From: Streptomyces parvus
GTDB taxonomy: Bacteria; Actinomycetota; Actinomycetes; Streptomycetales; Streptomycetaceae
Assembly (NCBI RefSeq): GCF_032121415.1
Contig: NZ_CP135079.1
Location: 3,596,001 to 3,660,000 of the forward strand
DNA length: 64,000 nt
Reading direction: 5' to 3'
Below the pieces are notes generated by a model. It was given only the letters and a program-made list of their open reading frames with translations. It did not search any database and was not told where the DNA came from. The first letter of the stretch is position 1; each line of letters opens with the position of its first letter. Positions 41,013 through 48,881 of this stretch are shown here, piece after piece. The translations under genes were made by a program, and so were the position numbers.

Positions 41013-41408
41013 TCAGGTGCGGTCGATGTGCACGCTGGTCGACTTCACGCGGGCGGTCGCCTCCATGCCGACCTCCAGGCCCAGCTCCTCCACCGCTTCC
41101 CGGGTCAGGAGCGAGACGAGCCGGTGCGGTCCGGCCTGGATCTCGACCTGGGCCGCGACGTCGCCGAGTTTCACCGCGGTGACGATGCCCGGGAACGCGT
41201 TGCGGGCCGAGGTGTAGGGGACCTCCTCCTCGCCGCCCGCGCTCCGGGCGACCTCGATCGAGAAGGCGGCCAGCGCGCGGCCGTCGATGAGACGGCGGCC
41301 GGCCTCGTCGCGATGGGTCGTGACCCGGCCGGCGTCCGCCCAGCGGCGGGCGGTGTCGGGGCTGACCCCGAGAAGTCGTGCTGCCTGGCCGATTGTGTAG
41401 GACTGCAT
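41013..41408 (-). CDS. MerR-like HTH plus TOBE (mop) regulator
   Basis: The 131-residue protein (ATG 41408; longer versions lack support) has an N-terminal MerR/excisionase-type helix-turn-helix ([40 protein letters not shown]) and a C-terminal TOBE/Mop domain ([40 protein letters not shown]). Mop domains bind molybdate, so this is a probable molybdate-responsive regulator of the modA-modBC genes downstream. A pretranscribed operon of regulator, binding protein and transporter is inferred. Confidence 0.9.
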   Translation of the reverse strand: MQSYTIGQAARLLGVSPDTARRWADAGRVTTHRDEAGRRLIDGRALAAFSIEVARSAGGEEEVPYTSARNAFPGIVTAVKLGDVAAQVEIQAGPHRLVSLLTREAVEELGLEVGMEATARVKSTSVHIDRT

Positions 41409-41615
41409 GTGCGACAGGCTAGGCCCACTGGGGTGGCAGGTGCGAACCTCTGGATGATGTTCCATCGCAGATGCGGGGGCGTCGGAGGAATCTACGGACG
41501 CCATGGAGCCCCGGAGTGACGCCCAGAAACCCCGGAGGGGTGCGCGGCGGACAGGCGAACGGGCCGCGCCGGTTTCCCGGCCGCGGCCCGTCGGCGGCTG
41601 ACGGCCCGGATCGGT

Positions 41616-42419
41616 TCAGGTCACCGGAGTCATCCCCGGCATCTCGCCCTCGGTGGTGGTCACGTCGATCACGGAGAACGCGGCGCCCTGCGGGTCGGTG
41701 ATCGCCGCGAACCGGCCGAACGGGCTGTCCATCGGCCCGAACTGCAGCACCGCGCCGCGCTCGGTCGCCTTGGCCACCGCCGCGTCGCAGTCCGGCACGG
41801 AGAAGTACACGTTCAGGAACGAGGGCAGATCGGGCGGGAAGTCCTTGCCCATCACCATCCGGCCGAGCACCGGCCGCCCCTGGACCTCGAAGACGGCGAA
41901 GTCCATCGTCGCCTCGTCCATCTTCTGTTCCGTGTACGGGAAGACCCCCGGGTAGAACGCGTCCACCGCCTTCGCGTCCCGCGTGAAGTCCTCACCCCAG
42001 CAGTACCCGCCGGGCGCACCCATCTCCGTCTCGAATCCTTCGTGGGTGTTCGCCTGCCAGATGCCGAACACGGCGCCGCCGGGATCCCGGGCCAGCGCCA
42101 TCGTGCCGAACGTGCCGACCTCCATCGGCTCCACCAGCACCTCGCCGCCGTTCCCGCGGACCTTCGCGACGGTCGCCGCGGTGTCCTGCGAGGCGAGGTA
42201 GAGACACCAGGACGAGGGGTTTCCCTCCTCGCCCGGCATGGGCGGGGAGACGGCGGCGGCCGCCTTGCCGTCCGCGTAGGCCGTGGTGTAGTAGCCGAAC
42301 TCCGCCTGGCTCTCGCCGAACGTCCAGCCGAGCACGTCCGCGTAGAAGCTCTTCGCGCCCTCGACATCGGCGAACATGGCGTCCGCCCAGCACGGGGTGC
42401 CCTCGGGTTGTACAGCCAT
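41616..42419 (-). CDS. VOC-family (glyoxalase/bleomycin resistance fold) protein
   Basis: The 267-residue product has two VOC domains in tandem (PCWADAMFADVEGAKSFYAD, LGWTFGES, SSWCLYLASQDTAATVAKVR; then GEDFTRDAKAVDAFYPGVFP, LNVYFSVPDCDAAVAKATER, AFSVIDVTT). This matches the large actinobacterial hydroxylase-like/glyoxalase group of unknown substrate, sometimes regulatory in oxygen or antibiotic responses. Single transcription unit on the minus strand. Confidence 0.92.
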   Translation of the reverse strand: MAVQPEGTPCWADAMFADVEGAKSFYADVLGWTFGESQAEFGYYTTAYADGKAAAAVSPPMPGEEGNPSSWCLYLASQDTAATVAKVRGNGGEVLVEPMEVGTFGTMALARDPGGAVFGIWQANTHEGFETEMGAPGGYCWGEDFTRDAKAVDAFYPGVFPYTEQKMDEATMDFAVFEVQGRPVLGRMVMGKDFPPDLPSFLNVYFSVPDCDAAVAKATERGAVLQFGPMDSPFGRFAAITDPQGAAFSVIDVTTTEGEMPGMTPVT

Positions 42420-42542
42420 GGCGCGCCGGTCCTTCCCTGAGTCCCCGAGTCCTGCCTTCGGCCCCCACCCGTCACGGCCAACGCTAGTCAGCCGGGGGCC
42501 GGTCCGCGCGTCGGGCGGGGGCCGGCCCCCGGCCGGGGGGCC

Positions 42543-42743
42543 TCAGGAGTGTGAGCGGTGCCCGGAGTGCTGCTCCCGGGGGGCGTATTCCGGGCAGTCG
42601 GGGTTCTCGCAGGGGCCCGCGCGCCATACCGGGACGAAGATTCCGAGGGACTTGTGGCGGTGGATCTCGGAGGGGACGGACTGTTTGCAGGCGGGGCACA
42701 TGAAAGCGGCCCGCTGGTGGAGGTCACGCTTTTCGCTGTCCAT
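42543..42743 (-). CDS. 66-residue protein with two Cys pairs
   Basis: The small protein carries CPAC near residues 16-19 and CENPDC near 46-51, a zinc-ribbon pattern. Flanking sequence (QSVPSEIHRHKSLGIFVPVW, EYAPREQHSGHRSHS) is not otherwise recognised. The start ATG at 42743 lacks a strong ribosome binding site. Function unknown; it lies 60 bp before the TerC gene. Confidence 0.6.
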   Translation of the reverse strand: MDSEKRDLHQRAAFMCPACKQSVPSEIHRHKSLGIFVPVWRAGPCENPDCPEYAPREQHSGHRSHS

Positions 42744-42804
42744 TTACTCACGATAGGCCCGGCGGAGGATTTGGGAAAGTCTTTCCCTTTGCTTTGCCTC
42801 CGGC

Positions 42805-43779
42805 CTACGTGTTCGCATCGGTGTCGGAGGCGCCCGTACCGCTCTCGTTCTGCGGTGGGCGGCGCATGCTCAGGGTCACCGACACCGCCAGGATGACGAT
42901 GATCACCGCGAGGCTCACCGGCGACGGGATCTCCGGGATCGAGGTGCTGATCATCTTGTGGGACGCCTGGAGGATGAGCTTGACCGCGATGAAGGCGAGG
43001 ATGACCGCCAGGCCGTGGCTCAGGTAGTGGAACCGGTCCAGCAGCCCCGCCAGCAGGAAGTACAGGGCCCGCAGCCCCAGGATCGCGAAGGCGTTGCTGG
43101 TGTAGACGATGAACAGGTCGTCGCTGACCGCGAGCACCGCGGGCACGCTGTCGACCGCGAAGATGAGGTCGGCCGCCTCGATCGCGGCGACCACCGCGAG
43201 CAGCGGCGTGGCGACCCGGCGCCCCTCCTTGTGGACGACGAAGTGCGTGCCGGAATAGTCGTCCTGGACCGGCATGATCTTCCGCAGCAGCCGCACGGCG
43301 AAGCTCTTGCCCGGGTCGAAATTCTCCTCCTGGCCGCTGAGGATTTTGTAGCTGCTGTAGAAAAGGATCGCGGCGAAGAGGAACAGGACGAAGGTGAAGC
43401 GGTTGACCACTGCGACGCCGAGGGTCAGGAAAACCGCTCGGAACACCAGGGCGCCGATGACGCCGAAGAAGAGCACCCGGTGCTGATACTCCCGGGGCAC
43501 CTTGAAATACGCGAAGATCAGCGCGAAGACGAAGAGGTTGTCGACCGACAGGCTCTTCTCCAGCAGCCACGCGGTCGTGTACTCCGTTCCGGCGGTCGTC
43601 CCGAGGGTCAGGAAGACGACCCCGCCGAAGACCAGCGCGAGACCCACCCACAGGGCGCTCCACAGCCCGGCCTCCTTGAAGCCGATGACATGCGCCTTGC
43701 GGTGCGCCAGGAGGTCGACGGTCAGGGAGACGACGACGGTCACGGCGAACACGATCCACAGCCACACCGGTACGTCCAC
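42805..43779 (-). CDS. TerC-family integral membrane protein
   Basis: The 324-residue protein has about eight membrane spans and the TerC signature EKSLSVDNLFVFALIFAYFK, with AIEAADLIFAVDSVPAVLA. TerC/Alx proteins export metals, notably manganese, during membrane protein metalation; older links to tellurite resistance are indirect. The upstream gap (24 bp) is too short for a yybP-ykoY manganese riboswitch, so control must lie elsewhere, possibly with the upstream cvn/P450 genes. Confidence 0.92.
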   Translation of the reverse strand: MDVPVWLWIVFAVTVVVSLTVDLLAHRKAHVIGFKEAGLWSALWVGLALVFGGVVFLTLGTTAGTEYTTAWLLEKSLSVDNLFVFALIFAYFKVPREYQHRVLFFGVIGALVFRAVFLTLGVAVVNRFTFVLFLFAAILFYSSYKILSGQEENFDPGKSFAVRLLRKIMPVQDDYSGTHFVVHKEGRRVATPLLAVVAAIEAADLIFAVDSVPAVLAVSDDLFIVYTSNAFAILGLRALYFLLAGLLDRFHYLSHGLAVILAFIAVKLILQASHKMISTSIPEIPSPVSLAVIIVILAVSVTLSMRRPPQNESGTGASDTDANT

Positions 43780-43803
43780 GCCGGAGACCTCCCACTCGGT
43801 TTT

Positions 43804-44619
43804 TTACGAGTGTGACCCGCCCGTCCCGTTGCCGCCCGCCGGGGCACGCCGGGTGGCGGCCGCGACCGAGGCCATCAGCTCCGCGTCGAGGAACGAGGGG
43901 TCGGCCAGCCGGGTGGCGGCGGCGTAGGAGTTCAGCAGCGCCTTGGTGACCCGCAGCGCGGCCTCCGGGCGGCGGACCACCGGCTTCGCCCAGGCGGCGA
44001 CCGCGTCGTCCAGCTCCGCCTCGGGCACCACCCGCTGGAGCACGGACAGCTCGCGGGCCTCGGCGGCGTCGAAGGCCCGGCCGGTCAGGATCAGCTCGCG
44101 GACCCGGGCGGCGCCCACCTCGTGGATCAGCCGGGGCAGCAGCCCGCCCCAGGCGGTCGGCAGCCCGAGCGCCAGCTCCGGCAGCCGGAAGGAGGCGTTC
44201 TCGGCGCCCACCCGCAGATCGCAGGCGAGGGCCAGCGCGAACCCCGCGCCGACCGCCTTGCCCTGCACCCGGGCGATGGTCACGGCCCGGCCGCCGGAGA
44301 GCGCCTCGCAGACCCGGCGGGCCTTCTCCCCGGCGACCCGGATGCCCCGGCCCGTCGGGTCCTCCTCCAGCCACTGCCCGAACTCGGTGCGGTCCCCGCC
44401 CAGGCAGAAGTCGTCCCCCGCCGCGCCGAGCACCAGCACCCGCACCTCCGGGTCCGGGACGGCGACGACGTCCAGCAGTTCGTCGAGCATCGCCTCGGTC
44501 ACCGCGTTCCCGCTCGCGGGCGCGTTCAGCTCCACGTGCAGGACGGCGCCCTCGCGCCGGGTCCGTACGGTTCCGGCGCGGTCGTTCGAGGTGAGGAAGT
44601 CGGGCAGCGAGAGCTTCAC
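43804..44619 (-). CDS. Enoyl-CoA hydratase/isomerase family protein
   Basis: GTG at 44619 overlaps the P450 stop (GTGA). The 271-residue crotonase-fold protein contains VELNAPASGNAVTEAMLDEL, LVLGAAGDDFCLGGDRTEF (oxyanion loop), QGKAVGAGFALALACDLRVG and ENASFRLPELALGLPTAWGG. A second oxyanion region is visible but the exact glutamates of hydratases are not all obvious, so it may be another crotonase activity. Coupled to the P450 upstream, it likely acts on the same secondary metabolite. Confidence 0.88.
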   Translation of the reverse strand: MKLSLPDFLTSNDRAGTVRTRREGAVLHVELNAPASGNAVTEAMLDELLDVVAVPDPEVRVLVLGAAGDDFCLGGDRTEFGQWLEEDPTGRGIRVAGEKARRVCEALSGGRAVTIARVQGKAVGAGFALALACDLRVGAENASFRLPELALGLPTAWGGLLPRLIHEVGAARVRELILTGRAFDAAEARELSVLQRVVPEAELDDAVAAWAKPVVRRPEAALRVTKALLNSYAAATRLADPSFLDAELMASVAAATRRAPAGGNGTGGSHS

Positions 44620-45869
44620 AGCGCCACGCCCAGCGAGGTGATCCGGCGGAAGACCATCCGGGTGGCGTATTGCGGCGGTGCGACCGTCCGCAGGGTGGGG
44701 AAACGGTCCAGCATCCGCGCCAGCAGGGTCCGGGCCTCCAGCTTGGCCAGCGCGGCGCCCAGGCAGTAGTGCACCCCGCCGCCGAAGGTGAGGTGGCTGC
44801 CGCCGCGCAGGATGTCGAAGGCGGCCGGGTCCGGGTTCCGCCGCGGATCGTGGTTGGCCGCTCCGTACAGGACGTGGATCATGCTGTCCTTCTTGATGGG
44901 GACCCCGGCCAGGACGGTGTCCTCGGCGGCGATCCGGGTGTTGATGTGGATGGGCGGGTCGTAGCGCAGCACCTCGTCCACGGCCGCGTCGATGTGTTCC
45001 GGGTGCTCCCGCAACCAGGCCCACCGGGCGGGCTCGGTCAGCAGGTGCGTCATCGAGGTGAGCAGCGTCGCGGTGGTCTCCAGCGAGGCGATGGTGACGA
45101 ACATGGTGAGCCGGTAGAGGATCTCGTCCGCCCGCTCCCGGTCCGGCTCCATCGCGTCCCAGGTGTGGATCCAGCCGGTGAGCACGTCGTGGCGGGGCTC
45201 GGCCCGGCGGCGGGCGATCAGCTCGGTGAAGTAGGCGCGCAGCGCCAGGGTCGCCTCGGCGGAGACGTCGAGCTGCGACCTGGTGGGCAGCAGCTCCTGG
45301 GCGAACACCTGGTTGTGGGTGATCTCCAGGATGTGCGGGTGGTCCTCGGGCGGTATCCCCAGCCAGGAGCCGACGGTGCTGATCGGCAGCTGCTCGCTGA
45401 CCGTGGAGACGAAATCGGCCTCGCCCCAGCGGAGCTTCTCCGCCAGCTCGTCCAGCAGCCGGTCGGCGTCGCGCTCGACGTCGGGGGCGAGGCGTTCGAT
45501 GGTGGAACGGTCGAAGAGGTTGCCGAGCGAACGGCGCTGGCAGGTGTGCTCGGGGGCGTTGAGCCGGGCGAGGGTGGTGGTCATCTCCCGGGTCGCGACC
45601 GCGTCCCACTGTCTGGAGTCGTCCTGTCTCTCCTGCCAGGCGAGGTCCGGGGCGAGCCAGTCACGGCCCCGGAGCACCTGGCTGCAGGTGTCGAATCCGG
45701 TGACGAAATAGCCGTTCCACGGAGCGCGGACGACGTCACCCATCGTCCGCAGCTCCGCGAGTATTCCGTACGGTTCGGCCTGGCCCTCGGGTGAATTGAG
45801 TCTGCGGAGCAGACCGATGACCGCGCGCCGGCCGTCCGGGGTCCTGCCTGTACCACCCGTGATGCTCAC
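44616..45869 (-). CDS. Cytochrome P450 (canonical)
   Basis: The 417-residue monooxygenase has a full heme-binding loop (HLTFGGGVHYCLGAALAKLE) and an intact ExxR motif (DEVLRYDPPIHI). The I-helix reads VTIASLETTAT, with the conserved acid-Thr pair but Ser in place of the usual Gly. The substrate is unknown; no adjacent ferredoxin/ferredoxin reductase is present. It starts with ATG, 143 bp downstream of the CYP157-like gene, and its stop overlaps the enoyl-CoA hydratase gene. This pair appears as a tail of the conservon. Confidence 0.93.
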   Translation of the reverse strand: MSITGGTGRTPDGRRAVIGLLRRLNSPEGQAEPYGILAELRTMGDVVRAPWNGYFVTGFDTCSQVLRGRDWLAPDLAWQERQDDSRQWDAVATREMTTTLARLNAPEHTCQRRSLGNLFDRSTIERLAPDVERDADRLLDELAEKLRWGEADFVSTVSEQLPISTVGSWLGIPPEDHPHILEITHNQVFAQELLPTRSQLDVSAEATLALRAYFTELIARRRAEPRHDVLTGWIHTWDAMEPDRERADEILYRLTMFVTIASLETTATLLTSMTHLLTEPARWAWLREHPEHIDAAVDEVLRYDPPIHINTRIAAEDTVLAGVPIKKDSMIHVLYGAANHDPRRNPDPAAFDILRGGSHLTFGGGVHYCLGAALAKLEARTLLARMLDRFPTLRTVAPPQYATRMVFRRITSLGVAL

Positions 45870-46012
45870 GCAGAGTTCCTTGACCTAGGCCCGTGGTTAC
45901 CGACCTGAACCTACCCCTCCGGATATCTGCGGCAAGCATCGATATCTGTTGCCCCCGTCACATGCAATCGTCACAAATGCCCGTTCTCACGAGCGAATTG
46001 TCGGCCTGTGAG

Positions 46013-47422
46013 TCATACGCGGAACACGTCGAGGAACGAACTCCACCAGCCCTTCTGCTTCTTGGCCGGCGCCGATGCGTGACGGGGAGTCACCGGCGCG
46101 CCGGAGGGGGCGTTGCCGTACGGGTCGGGAAGCTGGGCCGAGGTCCGCGCCGGGGGCTGCACCCCGGCAGCCGCCCGCCGCGCGGCCGTCGGCGTGAACC
46201 GTACGGGCAGGGCGACCAGTGCCCGGTGGAACGGGCCCGGACGCCAGGCCACACCCGAGGCGGGCACGGCCAGCGAAAGGTCCGGGACGGTGTTGAGGAT
46301 CTTCTCGATCGCGGTCAGCGCGATCAGCGTCGCGGGCGATTTGGCCGGGCAGACGTGCGGGCCGGCGCCCCAGGCCAGATGGGCACCCTTGCTGAGGGTC
46401 TGGCGGGCGTCGGTGAGCCCCGGGTCGCTGTTCGCGGCGGCGAAGCTGATCAGCACGGGCGTGTCCGCCTTCAGCACCACCCCGTCCAGCTCGATGTCCC
46501 GCACCGGGTAGTGCGTGGCGTAGTTGGCGATCGGCGGGTTGTTCCACAGGACGTCGTCCAGCGCGTCCTCGACGAGCATCCCCGAACCGCGCCGCTCGGG
46601 CGCGCCCGGCTGCTCTCCGGCGAGCATGAGCAACAGCGCGTTGCCGATCAGGTTGCGCTCCGGCTCCACCCCTGCGCCCATCAGCATCACCAGCTGGTCC
46701 TTCAGCTCCTCGTCCCGCAGTCCCGCCGGGTGCTGGACGAGCCAGGAGGTGATGTCGTCGCCGGGCTGGCGGCGCTTGATCGAGACCAGCTCCATCAGGC
46801 ACTCGGTCAGCTCGGCGTTGGCGCGGAGCACGTCCTCGCCGTCGAAGATCGCCGACATCGAGCGGGTCAGCCGGTCGCCGATGTCGCCCGGGCAGCCGAA
46901 GAGCTGGTTGAACAGGAGCAGCGGCAGGAGCTTGGCGTACTCGTTGAGCAGGTCGGCGGTGCCGCGCTCGATGAACTGGTCGATCAGGTAGTCGGCGATC
47001 CGCTCGACGTCCCGGCTCAGCCGGCTGCTGTTGAGCCGGGCCAGCGACTCGGTGACCGCCTTGCGCAGCCGCAGGTGCTCCGCGCCGTCGGTGAACAGGC
47101 AGTTGGGCCGGTAGATCATCATCGGCAGCACGGGGCTGTCCATGGGGACGGCGCCCTCGCGGAGCGCGGCCCAGCGCCGCGAGTCCCGGGCGAACAGCGC
47201 CGGGTTCTGCAGCACCCGCAGCGCCGCCTCGTGCTGCACGATCAGTGTGGCGTCCACCCCGGGGGCCAGCTCGATGGGGGCGGCGGGGCCGTGCGTCCGT
47301 GCCGCGTCGTAGAAGCGGTGCGGATCGGCGGCGAACTCCGGTCCGTACAGCGACGTCTGCTGCTGGTGCATGGGGCACCCGGCGGGGGCGTTGTACGGGG
47401 TGGCTCCCGGCTGCGGATCCAT
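46013..47422 (-). CDS. cvnE: Conservon cytochrome P450, CYP157-like, lacking ExxR
   Basis: The 469-residue protein is a P450 with a heme loop LAWGAGPHVCPAKSPATL that keeps the cysteine but has a changed Gly/Ala context. The K-helix ExxR motif, near-universal in P450s, reads DDVLW (Asp, then Trp for Arg). The I-helix has GAGVEPERN, with Pro replacing the conserved Thr. CYP157 proteins of streptomycete conservons are known for lacking ExxR, so this fits that family. A C-terminal Pro/Lys tail is unusual. It follows cvnD by 118 bp and precedes a normal P450. Confidence 0.88.
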   Translation of the reverse strand: MDPQPGATPYNAPAGCPMHQQQTSLYGPEFAADPHRFYDAARTHGPAAPIELAPGVDATLIVQHEAALRVLQNPALFARDSRRWAALREGAVPMDSPVLPMMIYRPNCLFTDGAEHLRLRKAVTESLARLNSSRLSRDVERIADYLIDQFIERGTADLLNEYAKLLPLLLFNQLFGCPGDIGDRLTRSMSAIFDGEDVLRANAELTECLMELVSIKRRQPGDDITSWLVQHPAGLRDEELKDQLVMLMGAGVEPERNLIGNALLLMLAGEQPGAPERRGSGMLVEDALDDVLWNNPPIANYATHYPVRDIELDGVVLKADTPVLISFAAANSDPGLTDARQTLSKGAHLAWGAGPHVCPAKSPATLIALTAIEKILNTVPDLSLAVPASGVAWRPGPFHRALVALPVRFTPTAARRAAAGVQPPARTSAQLPDPYGNAPSGAPVTPRHASAPAKKQKGWWSSFLDVFRV

Positions 47423-47510
47423 GTCGGCTTCCTCGGTGTGATCGCGGGGCCGTCGGGGGCCCCGGCTTCGTATACGTCTACGTCGTGGTGTGCGCGTCGG
47501 GCCGTGTGCG

Positions 47511-47560
47511 CGTCAGGTCGCGTGCGTCAGGTCGCGTGCGTCAGGTCGCGTGCGTCAGGA
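47511..47560. repeat. Tandem 14-bp repeat across the end of cvnD
   Basis: CGTCAGGTCGCGTG is repeated perfectly at 47511-47524, 47525-47538 and 47539-47552, followed by a partial copy. The stop codon of cvnD (47541-47543) lies inside it, so copy-number changes could alter the 3' end of cvnD or the spacer to the P450 gene. Confidence 0.85.
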
Positions 47561-48131
47561 GGTGGCGGACCAGGGTGATCAGGGCGTGCCCGGAGGACTT
47601 CTGGTCGCGGGCGTCGCAGAAGACGACCGGGGTGTCCGGCAGCAGATCGAGCGCCTCGCGCAGTTCGTTCTCGGCGTGCTGCGAGTACGGGTCGAAGCTG
47701 TTGACGGCGACCGCGTACTCCAGCCCGTACGTCTCGATGAGGTCGATGACCGGAAACGTGTCGGCGAGCCGCGCGGGGTCGACCAGGAGCAGCGCGCCCA
47801 GCGAACCGCGCGCCATGTCCTCCCACAGCTCCACGAACCGCTGCTGCCCCGGCGTACCGAACAGGTAGAGCACCAGCTCGTCGCTGAGGGTGAGCCGGCC
47901 GAAGTCCAGGGCGACCGTCGTCGTCTTCTTGTCGGGCGCCCCGCGCAGGTCGTCGACCTGCGCGGCGGCCTGGGTCATCCGCTCCTCGGTGCGCAGCGGC
48001 GTGATCTCGGACAGGGTTCCGATCAGCGTCGTCTTGCCCACCGCGAAGTGCCCGACGACGAGGATCTTCGCCGCGCGCTGGACGGCTTCCGGCACATAGA
48101 TGCTCTCAGCCGAACCGGACTTGGAGTCCAT
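47541..48131 (-). CDS. cvnD: Conservon small GTPase-like ATP/GTP-binding protein CvnD
   Basis: The 196-residue protein has Walker A GHFAVGKTTL (residues about 27-36), the DxxG-like LYLFGTPGQQRF, and a base-recognition type NSFD, in VALDFGRLTLSDELVLYLFG and LIETYGLEYAVAVNSFD. This is the CvnD family that partners with CvnA-C. It overlaps cvnC by 26 bp. The stop falls in a tandem repeat. It is thought to act as a membrane-associated GTPase switch. Confidence 0.95.
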   Translation of the reverse strand: MDSKSGSAESIYVPEAVQRAAKILVVGHFAVGKTTLIGTLSEITPLRTEERMTQAAAQVDDLRGAPDKKTTTVALDFGRLTLSDELVLYLFGTPGQQRFVELWEDMARGSLGALLLVDPARLADTFPVIDLIETYGLEYAVAVNSFDPYSQHAENELREALDLLPDTPVVFCDARDQKSSGHALITLVRHLLTHAT

Positions 48132-48480
48132 GCAACACCTCTTCGAGGATCTTCCTGTCAACGAGCTGGGCCGGCGGCGGCGCCTTCCGGCGCAGCAGGT
48201 GTCCCTGCTGGTGTAAATCCTGGAGCAGCAGACGGGCCACCCCGACCGGCAGGCCGAGGTGGCCGGCGACCTCGGCCACCGAGAGGTAGCCGCCGGAGCA
48301 CAGCTCCCAGATCGCCTTGACCTCGGGGCTCGGGTTCGGCGGCGGCTGGCGGTCGGGGGCGAGGGTGACCAGCGTGACGAGGGAGAGATCCTCCGCGTCG
48401 GGCAGCCCCCGCCCGCCGGTGATGACATAGGACCGGACGAACCCGCTGCTGACCTGCTGCTCCTCGCCCGGCGCCGTCAT
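48106..48480 (-). CDS. cvnC: Conservon DUF742 protein CvnC
   Basis: The 124-residue protein starts at an ATG overlapping the cvnB stop (ATGA). It is the DUF742 family: VRSYVITGGRGLPDAEDLSL, VTLVTLAP, then a winged-helix-like region (IWELCSGGYLSVAEVAGHLG, LPVGVARLLLQDLHQQGHLL, APPPAQLVDRKILEEVLHGL). Conserved third gene of conservons, presumed DNA- or partner-binding. Confidence 0.95.
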   Translation of the reverse strand: MTAPGEEQQVSSGFVRSYVITGGRGLPDAEDLSLVTLVTLAPDRQPPPNPSPEVKAIWELCSGGYLSVAEVAGHLGLPVGVARLLLQDLHQQGHLLRRKAPPPAQLVDRKILEEVLHGLQVRFG

Positions 48481-48881
48481 ATCTCGCTGTCCGCGGTTCG
48501 GCGGGGCGGCGTGGTCATCGCCTTGCCCAGTGCGGTGACCTGCTGCTGCATCCGGAAGGACATCGCCTCCATGTCCACGTCGGCGGCGGCGGTGGCGGCG
48601 AGGTAGGCGCCGGTGCCGGCGGCGATCAGGAAGATCCAGCCGTCCTCGTACTCCAGGAGCGTCTGCCGCCACCTGCCGGGATCCCGGGTTCCGATGAAGG
48701 GGGCGACGGCCCGGCTGAGGGACTGCATGGAGCTCATGGCCGCGGCGACGGTCTCCGCGTCGTCCCGGCCGATCTCGCTGGAGTTGGCGAGCAGCAGGCC
48801 GTCGGCGGACACCAGGATCGCGTGCCGGGCGCCGGGTACCTGGAGCAGGTCGTTGAGTACCCAGGACAGATCGGGGTTCAC
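48477..48881 (-). CDS. cvnB: Conservon roadblock/LC7 protein CvnB
   Basis: The 134-residue roadblock protein starts at GTG overlapping the cvnA stop (GTGA). Pattern: LSWVLNDLLQVPGARHAILV, SADGLLLANSSEIGRDDAET, DGWIFLIAAGTGAYLAATAA. Roadblock proteins modulate small GTPases; CvnB is thought to act on CvnD. Second gene of the conservon. Confidence 0.95.
   Translation of the reverse strand: MNPDLSWVLNDLLQVPGARHAILVSADGLLLANSSEIGRDDAETVAAAMSSMQSLSRAVAPFIGTRDPGRWRQTLLEYEDGWIFLIAAGTGAYLAATAAADVDMEAMSFRMQQQVTALGKAMTTPPRRTADSEI

Noticed and set aside
42805..43779. Tellurite-resistance operon
   Set aside because: Only a TerC homologue is present, without terZABDE genes, and TerC-type proteins are mainly linked to metal export.
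43780..43803. Manganese (yybP-ykoY) riboswitch before terC
   Set aside because: Only 24 bp separate terC from the neighbouring gene; there is a small T-rich hairpin but no room for a riboswitch.
47511..47560. CRISPR-like array
   Set aside because: The 14-bp units are contiguous with no spacers, and no cas genes are near.
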